Assembly: GCA_028753945.1 (NCBI GenBank)
Contig: JAPNXP010000011.1
Coordinates: 3,658,001-3,722,000 of the forward strand
Direction: 5' to 3'
Source of the DNA: Hexactinellida sp. DTS-2022
Lineage: Eukaryota > Porifera > Hexactinellida
DNA: 64,000 bases
This document shows positions 12,756 through 22,799 of this stretch, piece by piece. Position 1 is the stretch's first letter. Each line of letters begins with the position of its first letter. Position numbers and translations under genes: made by a program. The notes under the pieces were generated by a model that saw only the letters and a program-made list of their open reading frames with translations, was not told where the DNA came from and did not search any database.

Positions 12756-13039
12756 TTTTAAGCACGTTCAGGGCGGATTGGCTACTTAGGCGGCCCTGTA
12801 AAATTCCCGAAACTGGCCCACCGATTCACAGCCCATCTCATTAATAGCAAACAAATTTATTGATATGCTCCCTACAATGCAGTTATGGAATATTTCAAAT
12901 TCGCTGCAAGATCTGGAGATCAAATAGCAGCAGTATTCTATTCTGAACAGATGAGTACGTTTGTAGCAATTTGATGGAACATTCATCACGATTCCTAAAC
13001 AGTTTTTAAATTATGGACTATATTTGTTTCGGTTGGGCG

Positions 13040-13996
13040 CATAGACTCCTTTAGATAAGGACTGGAACGTCGCGATCTCGGGGTTTAACTTGAGACTGAG
13101 AGGCTCCACTTTTAAAATTTGAAAAAAGCGTTAGGATCCGGTTTCCAAATGTGATTTTTGACATATAGTGGTACTTTTGGCACCCGACAACAAGTTGAGG
13201 TTTCCACTCGAAATTTCTCACACCTCGACAAGTTATGACGTAATTGTTACATTTCGAGAACTGTGAAAATTCACTTAATTGCACATAGTTCGCGCCCTCT
13301 AAGAGATAAATATCTCAAAATTTAATAGAACATGGGCATTAATGATGCGGACACGTTGGTCACACCAGATTTCCAATATGCTTACCCATGATCGCATGAT
13401 GACGTAATCACTAAAATTTCACATTGTTAAATTTACAATTTAGGCCTATTTACGCTTTATAATCAATGTTAGAAGTATACAAACCACACACCAACCGCGA
13501 AGCGGTTGGTGTGTGCTTGTGTTTTGCCGCGAAGCGACCTAGCAAGCGAAGCGCCGCGCTAGTCTATATACAGTGTATATATACTTTAGCATCAATCTAT
13601 ATAGATACACTATAGCATCAATTTACGTCATCATGCGATAATGAGTAAGCATATTGGAAATCTGGTGTGACCAACGTGTCCGCATCATTATTTAATGTCC
13701 ATGTTCCTTCAAATTTTGAGATATTTATCTCTTAGAGGGCGGGAGTTATGTGCAATTAAGTGAATTTTCACAGTTCTCGAAATGTAACAATGACGTCATA
13801 ACTTCTCGAGGTGTAAGAAATTTTGAGTGGAAACCTCAACCTATTGTTGGGTGCCAAAAGTTACCCCTATATGCCAAAAATCACATTTGGAAACCGGAAA
13901 CCTAACGATTTTTTCAATTTTAAAAGTGGAGCCTCTCAGACTCAAGTTAAAACCCCGAGATCTCGACGTTCCAGTCCTTATCTAAATGAGTCTATG
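13040..13996. mobile_element. Foldback element with ~350-bp inverted arms
   Basis: Arms 13040-13405 and about 13632-13996 are near-perfect reverse complements starting CATAGACTC and TTAGATAAGGACTGGAACG-like sequence. A loop of about 225 bp contains the GC module CCGCGAAGCGG. An 8-bp duplication GTTGGGCG flanks it (13032-13039, 13997-14004). It interrupts the MULE transposase. Both arms contain a short open stretch that is not a gene. Confidence 0.85.
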
Positions 13997-14207
13997 GTTG
14001 GGCGTCATAGTCTACCAGTAATCCATTGCTTAATGTCATCGGAAAGTCAAGATTTATACAAAGCAGTTTTGGAAAAAATTGCGTATGAAATCCCTCTGTT
14101 CCGGCTTCTTGCTTCGATGCAGAGCTGCAAATGGGTCAGTGACCCATGGCTCAATGGGTCATATGGATCACGTTTTTGGGATGGGTCAATGGGTCATGGG
14201 TCATGAC

Positions 14208-14369
14208 CAGTGTTTTTTTTAAGGATTTGCTTAGAGGGCCCTACCTACAATTAGAGGCCCTCACTCTACATTTCATGATATTGAGTACTTAGCACGTTAA
14301 AAATTAGAGGCCCATTGAGAAAAATTAGAGGTCCATTTTGGGCCTCTAATTTTCCTTAAAAAAACACCG
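14208..14369. mobile_element. hAT MITE, CAGTGTTTTTT termini
   Basis: 162 bp, ends CAGTGTTTTTTTTAAGGA and CCTTAAAAAAACACCG, flanked by GTCATGAC (14200-14207, 14370-14377). Inserted into the GGGTCATG repeats of hAT element A. Confidence 0.82.
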
Positions 14370-14549
14370 GTCATGACCCATAAATACTTTGATTCAGGTT
14401 TGGGGTCAAATACATTAAAATGTATTTAAATACAATACAAATACTTTCCGAAAGTATTTAAATATTTTACAAATACTACTACAAACAATCAAGTTCTACA
14501 TGCAGTTAAAAAAATTAAATAAGGATAGCTATATGTAGTTGACCTCCAC

Positions 14550-15135
14550 CAGGCGTGACAAATCGATTTTATTTTCGGGCCACTTTGGTTTCCTCAAATA
14601 TTTTGGTGGTCCAAAAAGGCCAATTGTTAAATTTCAGATATATTTAGGGAGAGATAGGTTGGTGTATCCAAACGAAAATGGAACAGAAATGGTTAAGAAA
14701 CACATCTAAAATCATGACAGACTACATAAAACAGGGTTCCGCAAACTTTCATTTATATCAGGCCACATAATCTTAACAAAATTTTCCTCAGGCCGCAAAC
14801 AATATCGATAAATTTTTCGAAATTTATAACAAAACTATTATGTTGTTGCAATACTAGAACTATACTAATTACTATACAAAAAGTGCACAAAGGATTCTAG
14901 TCAAAAGGTTATACAGTTATGATAAAAGTAATTACAATAATATTTAATGAGAACTTGAGAAGGGTGAATTTGTCCTTATGTGTGGCCTGAAAGCCATCGG
15001 GCTATCAGGCCACACATAAGGTTGTTTCAGGCCGCATGCGGCCTGAAAAACCTAGTTTGCGGAACCCTGACATAAAATGATCAAAATATTAACCGGATTA
15101 AATTTTATGCGCGGGCCATATGTTAGGCACCCCTA
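14550..15135. mobile_element. hAT element D, nested in B
   Basis: Ends CAGGCGTGACAAATCG and GTTAGGCACCCCTA with internal GGGCCA/GGGCCAT motifs. Flanks ACCTCCAC (14542-14549) and ACCTACAC (15136-15143) match at 7 of 8 bases. Contains element C. Confidence 0.68.
14732..15069. mobile_element. hAT MITE C, innermost of the stack
   Basis: 338 bp, ends CAGGGTTCCGCAAACT and AGTTTGCGGAACCCTG, perfect 8-bp duplication ACATAAAA (14724-14731, 15070-15077). Being uninterrupted and innermost, it is among the youngest insertions of this locus. Confidence 0.92.
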
Positions 15136-16824
15136 ACCTACACGGTAGAATAGATGGAAGTGATTTTATGACATTTATTCGACACTACTATTAACTAATA
15201 CAAGTTCAATATTATTCCCTAATACTATGCCGACTGCCTAGTGTTGTTGATTATAAAGTATTAGAATGTATCTGAACAAAATACAAATACATTCAAAAGT
15301 ATTTAATTACAATACATATACTTTCACAAAAATATAAAAGTATTTAAATACATCACAAATACATGGGAAATATATTTAAAATAGATCAAATACAAAATAC
15401 ATTGTATTTGACCCCAACCCTGCTTTGATTAATTAATTATCTAGACTTAATAGAGATCATTAGACTTGTAATAAGAGATCATCAGAGAGCGAGAGGCATT
15501 TTAATGCCTTTAATGCTCTACATATAGCAACGTCTCAACGTAATTCAATGTTACCAGAGACCATCGAAGTCGTATCTTGTAGTGCTAGAAGGTTATAAAA
15601 ACAACTTTGTATCATGATTGTGTGAGACTAAATTATATTTACATTATAGTCACTTCTAAGTTCAAATATTGGATATATAATTGGTCAGATAATACATGAA
15701 TGGGTCATTGACCCATGGGTCAGTGGGTCATGGGTCACATGGGTCATGGGTCACTGCTCGTGACCCATTTGCAGCTCTGCTTCGATGTCTGATTGGGAAC
15801 CAGGAGCCAGAAATGCAGTGAATGCTTTGTACCCGGACATCAAGATGTATGGCTTCTGGCTTAATTATATTCAACGGATATGGGCCAAAGCACAGAAAAA
15901 TCTTGGATTGAGCTAGGATTCCGTAATGATTTACAGGCAACTACTTACATAAGACAACTAATGGCAATACCATTTTTTCCAGAAGCTCTAATATATCCCA
16001 CTGCTAGTATACTTCAAAACCGACAGTACATCTACTACATCATACTGAAAGGTCGAAGTTGGACAAGTTGCAAGTATATCTCAAAAGGCGTTGGCTAAGG
16101 CAAGTTACACCACAGGAACTATCAATATATGATCTAACTATTGCCACCAACATGCAGCTGAATCTTACCATTCCAAAATAAATCTATAGTAAAACTTGTC
16201 ATCCACGAATATAGACCTTTTTGGAATCGATTGGTCATATAATATAGGACACTGATAATGACATTGGCAGATTGCTTGAGGGAAGGGAAATCAGTAGGCC
16301 AAGGAAGAAGGACTTAAAACACGATGAAGATAGGATGAAATGTAAACATAGAATAAAATGGAGTATACATTACTATACAATCCATTAGAATTTCTAATAG
16401 CTATCAGCCATACAATATGCAGTGTTCTGAGTACTCAAGATGTACTCTAAAGTACTATGAAGATGAAAGTGGGATCGATGATGCTCCAACAATGGGGAAC
16501 CATTGTATTGTATGCCTTGTACGACGACTGGAAACTTTGGTATTTATGCCATGCAGGCATGCAAATTGTTGCTCCGATTGCTGCCAAAAGATAGAGGATC
16601 TAGGATAAACTGATCCTGTGTGCCGATCCACCATCGATTCAATTTTCATGATATACAATTAATCATACTCCATACACCTACTTCACTGCCTCGTATTTCT
16701 CTAATTTCATTTTCCTTGTTTTACCTACGCATGTTAGAATAATCAATTAAATAGGTATAGGTAATCAATTCATTAAATACAAGTACGGACGAAATGATCC
16801 GATCTAAAAAAACATCAGTACATT

Positions 16825-16945
16825 CGGATAAGTGACAACATGCTTAAAAACGATTCTGACAAGTAACAACATACTGAAAAACGATTCGGACAAGTGAAGG
16901 TCGCACATTTCCGGACAAACGACAACATCAAAATTCGGACAAATG
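16825..16945 (-). repeat. Right terminal spaced repeats of MULE copy 2
   Basis: Five inverse sites (CGGACA-type) with spacing, from the outside in, of 24, 25, 31 and 31 bases: the mirror of the left end. Confidence 0.78.
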
Positions 16946-17009
16946 CAGGCACCTCATTTAAAATCTTATTGTAAATACAAGATGCTAGCAAATACTCAAA
17001 TTTGTACCA

Positions 17010-17196
17010 CAGTAGAGCCTCTGAACAACGGACACCTTGGGACCGGAACCGTTGTCCGTTATTTAGAGGTTATCCGCTATTTAGAGGTTGCTTTTCTATT
17101 AGACATATGCTAAATAAATAAATCCGTGCCACGAGGGTTGTCCGTTATTTAGAGGTTGCCCGCTATTTGGAGTGTCCGTTATGGGAGGCTCCACGG
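17010..17196. mobile_element. Tc1/mariner-pogo-like MITE
   Basis: Ends CAGTAGAGCCTCTGAACAAC and, in inverse, CCGTGGAGCCTCCCATAACG, with TA after the right end. Internal GTCCGTTATTTAGAGGTT is repeated. The terminal form is that of pogo/Tigger-type elements. Confidence 0.65.
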
Positions 17197-17314
17197 TATA
17201 TATACAGACTACACTATGAGTCGATTAACAATAAAATAATAACGATTAAACCGAAAGTTGTTCAAAGCAAATTCCATGAGTGCGATGTTATAAGTAAGGT
17301 ATAGGTTTTATATA

Positions 17315-17405
17315 ATTCGAGTCCTTCGGTCTCGGTCGCTTTGCTACGGATCGGTGCTACGCACCTCAAGTTAACGGCCGCTATGCGGCCTTACTCCTCA
17401 CCCTC
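17315..17405. repeat. GC-rich module of dispersed repeat
   Basis: GAGTCCTTCGGTCTCGGTCGC, then GGATCGG and AACGGCCGCTATGCGGCC; same order as at 10313-10440 and, reversed, at 29998-30105. Confidence 0.55.
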
Positions 17406-17763
17406 GATACCATGGAAAATGGTAGTTGATGTTAATACAACCATTTCTACCATTTTCGATAGTTTTAACCTGTTTACCTATAATATCCTTTGAAGGCTAA
17501 CTTCTTGGTTGATTTTGAATTTTTATTAATTTATTAACCTATTTTTGTAAAAAACAACAATAAATATTCATATTATAAATTTTGAAATGCGAAATTCGAG
17601 TTTAGCTTGCTTGTTTACTTATAATATCCGTTGAAAGCAAACTTATAGGTTGATTTTGAATTTTCATTAATTTATTTACCCTATTTAGTCCAGCGGCATA
17701 GCCATAAAATTTCAACAGATTGTTCATTTTTTTGATAAAATCACCAAAATTTGTACGCATATA

Positions 17764-17947
17764 CAGTATAACCTCGTTAATACGAACACCAGGGGACCGT
17801 CAAAATGTGTTTGCCTTATCCGGAGTTCGTATTAACCGGTGTATTACCCATTGAATAGCCATTGTAGCGACCTGATTTTGTGGAAATTTTTGTTCGTCTT
17901 AACCGGAAATTCGTATTAACCGTGTTCGTAATAACGAGGTTCTACTG
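17764..17947. mobile_element. pogo-like MITE
   Basis: 184 bp with ends CAGTATAACCTCGTTAATAC and, in inverse, CAGTAGAACCTCGTTATTAC, flanked by TA on both sides. Confidence 0.82.
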
Positions 17948-17996
17948 TACTTTGATGTAGTGGCTGTGCTAACATTTTTTGGATATTGAGGCAATT

Positions 17997-18586
17997 CAGG
18001 GCCGTGCGAGCACGGTACGTGGTATACCGATGGTATAATTAGGTATAATTAATATACCAAATTAGGAACTGTTCCGTATAATATTCTTAACTTCCATTAC
18101 ACATTTAATATACCTATATCTATACTACCCTAAATACTCGAAATATACGTGGTATATTGTGCTATAATATTGGTATAATCTAGGTGTAATCTAGGTAAAT
18201 TCATAAATATTAAGCATAAGGTGAAATACCGAAACTAGACACTAATTTGGTATAATTGGTTATACCTAATTATACCATCGGTATACCACGTACCGTGCGT
18301 GCGAGCCTATTGATACCTGCCCAGGTCAAACTTAACTAGAGTAAGCTAGACTACCCATTGTAAAAAAAATTATATTATTAACTTCTTAAAATCTTGATAC
18401 ATGGTTTCCTTTATTTGAGTTTTCGCTAGAAAATTATACTAGTTTAAACTTTAAAAATATTGCCTTATTAATTGTTTTGAAACTCAGCAAGTTACTGCGA
18501 ACCTGGTCATATGACCAGGTCAACCTGGTCTGGAAGAATTCTGCCCTGGTTTGACCTGGTTAGTTTGTATTAGTGGCACGGCCCTG
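17997..18586. mobile_element. Probable hAT element containing a nested MITE
   Basis: Ends CAGGGCCGTGCGAGC and GTGGCACGGCCCTG; the flanks share only a short CAATT, so no clean duplication. It contains repeated CCTGGTC motifs (ACCAGGTCAACCTGGTC near 18510). Confidence 0.5.
18011..18297. mobile_element. hAT-size MITE with palindromic GGTATA arms
   Basis: 287 bp, ends CACGGTACGTGGTATACC and GGTATACCACGTACCGTG (18-bp perfect inverse), 8-bp duplication CGTGCGAG (18003-18010, 18298-18305). Interior is made of GGTATAATT repeats. Confidence 0.88.
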
Positions 18587-18619
18587 CAATTGAAAGAGTG
18601 TCTATATCGGCCATGACAG

Positions 18620-18830
18620 CTCTGTTTTGACAGATATTGCCCCCCCCCCCCTAAAATTTAGCCCCCCCGGGCATAATCTGTCAAATGTCCATGGTGTATG
18701 ACAAATACTGCCCCCCCCTACTAATAATATACACCATTGTTAATGATGACTTGTCCTATTATGTGAAACTTATCACCATTGTTAATGATGACTTGTCCTA
18801 GTATGTGAATCCTATCAAAGTCTTGGTATT
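18620..18830. repeat. Poly-C hairpin and 2 x ~52-bp tandem repeat
   Basis: Tracts of 7-13 C bracketed by TGACAGAT and ATCTGTCA motifs at 18630-18720, then two copies of a unit with CACCATTGTTAATGATGACT and TGTCCTA at 18732-18830. Confidence 0.55.
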
Positions 18831-18866
18831 TAGGTCTCACTGTTCTAATAACGATAATGAATGTAA

Positions 18867-19409
18867 ATGTTACGGGAGATGTTGGCGATTGGAAGATATT
18901 GGCTCGGTTAATTTGTATGATTTTCTTCAGCACTAATGAGGTTTCAGTCAACCGCAGCACTGATCAGGTTTCCAGTCGTGTAGCTTTGATAAGGTTTCTG
19001 GTAACATTTGCAGTAATAAGGATTCCACAAATAAGATTTTGTAACCGTCAACATCTTCGGAAGGTGTTGGCTCGGGAATTTACAAATATAATTACTGATC
19101 TGAAATATAGATACAGTCAACTCCGCTTAATAGAGCCACCGTTTAATCGGTTTCTCCGCTTAATCGGGTCAAAACAACCTGATCCCGAGGTGGCTCTATT
19201 AAGCGGAGTCGACTGTAATATGTAAATAGTAGAACTGTAGAAGTAAACATGAATGTACAGTATACAGTGAACTCTCGTTATAACCAAGTGCTTGGGAACT
19301 GTAAATTCCTTCGTGATTTCAGTAATTATATTTGTAAATTCCCGAGCTAACATCTTCCAATACGGAAGATGTTAGCGTTTATACGTTTAGCCAACATCTC
19401 CCGTAACAT
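18867..19409. mobile_element. MITE with ATGTTACGGGAGATGTTGGC inverted ends
   Basis: 20-bp inverted ends at 18867-18886 and 19390-19409; interior also repeats the GTTGGCTCGG and GGAAGATGTTAGC themes in both orientations. A pogo-like MITE sits inside at 19114-19215. Duplication not evident. Confidence 0.65.
19114..19215. mobile_element. 102-bp pogo-like MITE, copy a
   Basis: Ends CAGTCAACTCCGCTTAATAG and, in inverse, CAGTCGACTCCGCTTAATAG, TA on both sides. Nearly identical to the 102-bp copy at 41624-41725, hence recently active. Confidence 0.88.
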
Positions 19410-19695
19410 AGACTTCATTTGGTTCAACCGAATTTATGGTTCTTAACTAATACCACAAATTGTATAATACATAGCGGGATGTATACTCGGGATGTGGATT
19501 AGCCTCACTAACCCTAACGGAGGATTTTTTGGTCATGCGTATCTTATTTAACGTCTTTTGTGTGTTTGCTAGCTATGAAAAGTTTTGAGAAAAACACCTA
19601 GTTTTAATAAATAATTGCAAAATCAGACGTAGTAATGTTAACTAGTCACCAATTCTAATCTAATAATGGTCAAGTATTCTAACAAAATTTAATTT

Positions 19696-22600
19696 CTAAC
19701 TAGTAGTTTTAGTAATTATGTTGGTTAGTATGTAAATTACGCAATTTATGCGAATACGAGAATTACTGCCAGCCAATCTTTCCCACTTCTTCATCTTTGG
19801 CCTTTCCATGCCATCATATGTATACCAAACTTTTTCATAGTTTATTCTCATGTAGAAGTGTACTCCGTTGTGCACTGTGTATGCGATGAGTGTGTACTCC
19901 AACTGAGTATCTCGATGAGCTATCGTAATATTGTCTTCAATGTTTCTTTCCTCGATGACACAGTTAATAAGATGGCCAACTTCAAGAAATATTAGTGGAG
20001 GTATTCTTGAAAATTTCTCGATAGACTTTCAATATTGGCATTAGGGTCTCGACACTTTAAACAATTTAAGCATGAATTGATCTGGTGATCAAGTGAAATC
20101 TGACAATTACATTTGAATGTCAACACTGAAGTTAAATTGAGCCTTTTCTCGGACTGATAACAGCAACTCCAACATTGAAAGACTATTGTGTAAATGTCCT
20201 GACATAAATGATTATTCTTAAATAACTGGACCATCTTTCCTTCATAGTAAAAAAAATTGCATTCAAAGTTGATAATGGGTATGTCTAACTTTGGAGCGGC
20301 CCACAGTCTAACCTTGTCAAAATCCCTTTCGTCGATCATTGAGAATAAGGTTCGTTCTCCAGTTTGATTCTCCAGTTTGATCGAAGGCTGCAAATATTTT
20401 CGCTTTGTGTAAACTTAAAATAAAGTGATGAAGTTATCGATTGGGCATGTATTGATTAACTTTACTCCGTTATAATGACCATCCTATGTTAAACAAATTC
20501 CCTCAAGAATGTGAAGGGAATCCTGTGAATCTGGTAATAATAATGGCGATTGTGATTTAGAAGGGACGGCTGGGTTAAAGTGGGTTGCAAGGAGTTCTTT
20601 GACTATGGGTAATAGTACCTTTGTTGTATAGTTGATGCTAGCGGTTTCCCATTTTGACGAAAATTCGAATTCCTGAGAGGTAAATTCGTATTCCGGAATC
20701 TTTATCTCAAAACTTTCCAAATAATATTTTATTAGAATATCAGAAATTTCCTGAGTGGTGTCGAAATCCATTAGATCACTCCCAGGGGGAGGATAATTAT
20801 CTAGTCTCCAATGAAGTATATCTCTGAAAGAAAAGTGAATTCGCCTAAGAAGTTCAGAGTGGACCTGGGATAGAGGATTTGATTTTTGATGGAGTTAATT
20901 ATTCTACTCTTAAATGAACCAAGTGCCTCAAGAACTTCCTCTTTATTTCTTTTAAGATTATGTAGTGTAGGACAGACTGTTTCTTGATTCACATTCAGAC
21001 TATCTTCGTCTGACTCAGTGATATCAATCTTTTCGCAATCGTTAACAAAGCTTGGTCGTTTGTTTGTGCAGAGTTTTTAAGTGATGTTTTATTCCATAAC
21101 TTTCCTTTAGATTTTTTACCCTTTGGATAGAGTTGTTTCTGCAGATATGGAGATTTGTAGGATTAACTCTATCAACTAGATAGGGGCCAAGCCACTGTCG
21201 TCTAGCTTTCCTCTTTTTTCTTCTGGTATCATTTCTATGAGACCTCATCTCCTTTTTCAATTTTCTTTAAAGAGGCGGAAGTCAATCGTTTATCATGTTG
21301 CTTTTTCATTAGCTTTTTGGAATGTGCGAGAGATTTACCAGCAATATCTTTGATTTTCATTTGCACTTCTTGCGTGGAATTGACTAATTCAAGGATTTCT
21401 TCATCTCTTGCTGATTCTCCCAGGCTTAATCCTCCAGTATTAAGATAAACACTCGCAAGATTCTCCGCTTGGATTGGGAGCCGGGGTTTACGCGAACCGT
21501 GCATTAATTCGAAAGCTGAGAACTGCGTTGTTTCTCGTGGCCTAATATTCAGGGAAAAAGTAATTTCTTCCAAAAAGTCGCACCATTTTTCTTTTCTCTC
21601 ATCCAAAGTTTTTATAAGAGACCCTTTCAGGGCTTTGTGGGATGATTCAACTAGCCCATTCGTCTGGGGATGATACGGCGATGAAAATATTAATTTGCAA
21701 TTATATGTTTCATGTAACTCCTTGTGTAATTTGTTCGTGAATTCAGTCCCATTATCGCTGATTATCTGGACAGGTGCACCTTGCCTACAGTATATAGGGC
21801 AGGGGTCGGCAACCCTAGGCACGCGTGCCACTTATGGCACGCGAAGTATTTCTCCACGGCACGCTGAGTGATTTTACTCAAACTCTTCCTTGTCGACGAT
21901 TTTCAGTTTTCTCTGTTTTTGCCAACCTAACACATAATTTTTAACTCCAATAAAGTGTATTACTTGTCATTAAATACATAAGGGATAGAACTGTCACGGA
22001 AATTTTGGTCCACTTGGAAAATTGGTACGGATGGACAAAGATTATCATAGATAAATGGTCACAACCTGAAATCTTTTGTCCCACCATTGGATGGAATTAG
22101 TAATAAGTTGAAAATATAGTGAAGAACCGTTTTAACGAGATTTAAGCGAGTATGACTGGAAAAGAACTGATTAGCCGTGTTGGAGGGTCCGTCATGAGAG
22201 GAAGAAAGTACCAGGACAAATATTCTCTGCAAAAATGGTGCTAGAACCATTTTTCAATGGAATATTGTTCCTAAGACCATTTCCCATGGAATCTAGGTCT
22301 TCGGACCTATTATTTCGGGAAAATTTGCTCCGAGTGCCCATTATTCCATGGAAAAATGATCCTATGACCAAAATTCAATGAAATACTGGTCCCATCGTGG
22401 GACGAAATAGTTCAGGCCTGGACCATTTTCCATCGAATATTGGCATACAGAACCAAATTTTACCGTAGAATTGGTCGGGGATTATTTGGGGACAAATTTT
22501 CCATTGACAGAACTATTAGGATTATATTTGGCACGGAAGGTCATAAATATGTTGACATTATAGTTAAACTGGCACACTTCATTCAAAAGGTTGCCGGCCC

Positions 22601-22799
22601 CTGATATAGAGAATAGACCTCTGGCGACTTCTTTTGATTCTTTAGTACGGAGGGGGCGGGTCTCTATCCATCGTGTAAAATGATCTATAACTGTTAATAT
22701 GTATTTATAACCATTGGATTCAACAAGTGGGCCGGTAAGTTCCATGCCAACACGGAACCAAACTTTGGTTATAACGGGGAGAGGTTGCAAAGGATTAAT
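19696..22799 (-). pseudogene. Integrase followed by USP-fold-like cysteine peptidase (mobile gene A, decayed)
   Basis: Read on the minus strand from about 22799. A retroviral-type integrase core starts with TKVWFRVGMELTGPL (22690-22790), continues after a hAT insertion (21800-22603) with APVQIISDNGTEF (about 21740-21790) and HPQTNGLVE (about 21650-21680), then a C-terminal RRQWLGPYLVDRV segment near 21180. The first catalytic Asp appears replaced by Glu (GMEL). Downstream on the same strand, in one frame with two stops and one frameshift, is a peptidase-like region. It has a Cys box INTCPIDNF (20430-20456), a four-pair zinc-ribbon-like Cys cluster (CWSC near 20170, CNC, CLNCLKC near 20055), FLEVG, and HNGVHFYMRI plus YDGM (19820-19880), the order expected of a ubiquitin-specific-protease fold. 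Single-base shifts occur near 21245, 21045, 20890 and 19990. No LTRs seen. Whether the two parts were one protein is inferred from strand, order and spacing. Confidence 0.72.
21800..22603. mobile_element. hAT element interrupting the integrase
   Basis: 804 bp, ends CAGGGGTCGGCAACC and GGTTGCCGGCCCCTG. Flanks ATATAGGG (21792-21799) and ATATAGAG (22604-22611) match 7 of 8. Removing it and one flank restores a continuous integrase frame across the join, which confirms the boundaries. Interior has diverged TCCATGGAA-type repeats and no ORF. Confidence 0.88.

Larger units (their letters stand above)
14395..15422. mobile_element. hAT element B, nested in A
   Basis: 1028 bp, ends CAGGTTTGGGGTCAAATACA and TGTATTTGACCCCAACCCTG, perfect 8-bp duplication CTTTGATT (14387-14394, 15423-15430). 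The sequence inside both ends consists of diverged AAATACAAATACTTT repeats. Confidence 0.9.
14120..15779. mobile_element. hAT element A (non-autonomous), outermost of the hAT stack
   Basis: 1660 bp with ends CAGAGCTGCAAATGGGTCA and TGACCCATTTGCAGCTCTG and a perfect 8-bp duplication CTTCGATG (14112-14119, 15780-15787). Subterminal GGGTCA/GGGTCATG tandem motifs at both ends. It interrupts the MULE transposase between LLASMQ and SMSDW-type codons. It contains the elements 14208-14369 and 14395-15422. Confidence 0.9.
12840..16610 (+). pseudogene. Broken MULE transposase with C-terminal RING remnant
   Basis: Fragment 1 (about 12840-13031) ends in the segment around the first catalytic Asp (FDGTF at about 12970) and LWTIFV-like sequence. 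Fragment 2 (14005-14111) has SLPVIHCLMSSESQDLYKAV. Fragment 3 from 15788 has MSDWEPGARNAVNALYPD-like sequence with the second Asp. The end (16417-16608) holds CIVCL ... MPCRHANCCSDC, a RING start, then a stop before the last Cys pair. Frameshifts and stops are frequent. Fragments match, in order, the transposase at 52788-53855, which shows that the RING belongs to the family and not to one chimeric copy. Confidence 0.8.
12621..16956 (+). mobile_element. Decayed MULE-type DNA transposon, copy 2 (interrupted)
   Basis: Left end GAGGAAGCTGCATTTGTCCG at 12621 and right end, in inverse, CGGACAAATGCAGGCACCTC near 16937-16956. Both termini carry spaced TTGTCCGAAT-type sites (left starts 12635, 12659, 12684, 12715, 12744; right 16825, 16856, 16887, 16912, 16936). 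Transposase fragments in the same orientation lie at about 12840-13031, 14005-14111 and 15788-16610. They are separated by a foldback element (13040-13996) and a hAT stack (14120-15779). The N-terminal FLYWCH part seen in the copy at 51817-54167 is missing. No clear flanking duplication was seen. Confidence 0.78.

Noticed and set aside
13823..14206. 127-residue ORF on the plus strand
   Set aside because: It runs through the right arm of a foldback element, a MULE fragment and the start of a hAT element; a chance chimera.
17997..18586. Clean 8-bp duplication for the CAGGGCCGTGCGAGC element
   Set aside because: Flanks AGGCAATT and CAATTGAA share only CAATT at different offsets; kept as a probable element with lower confidence.
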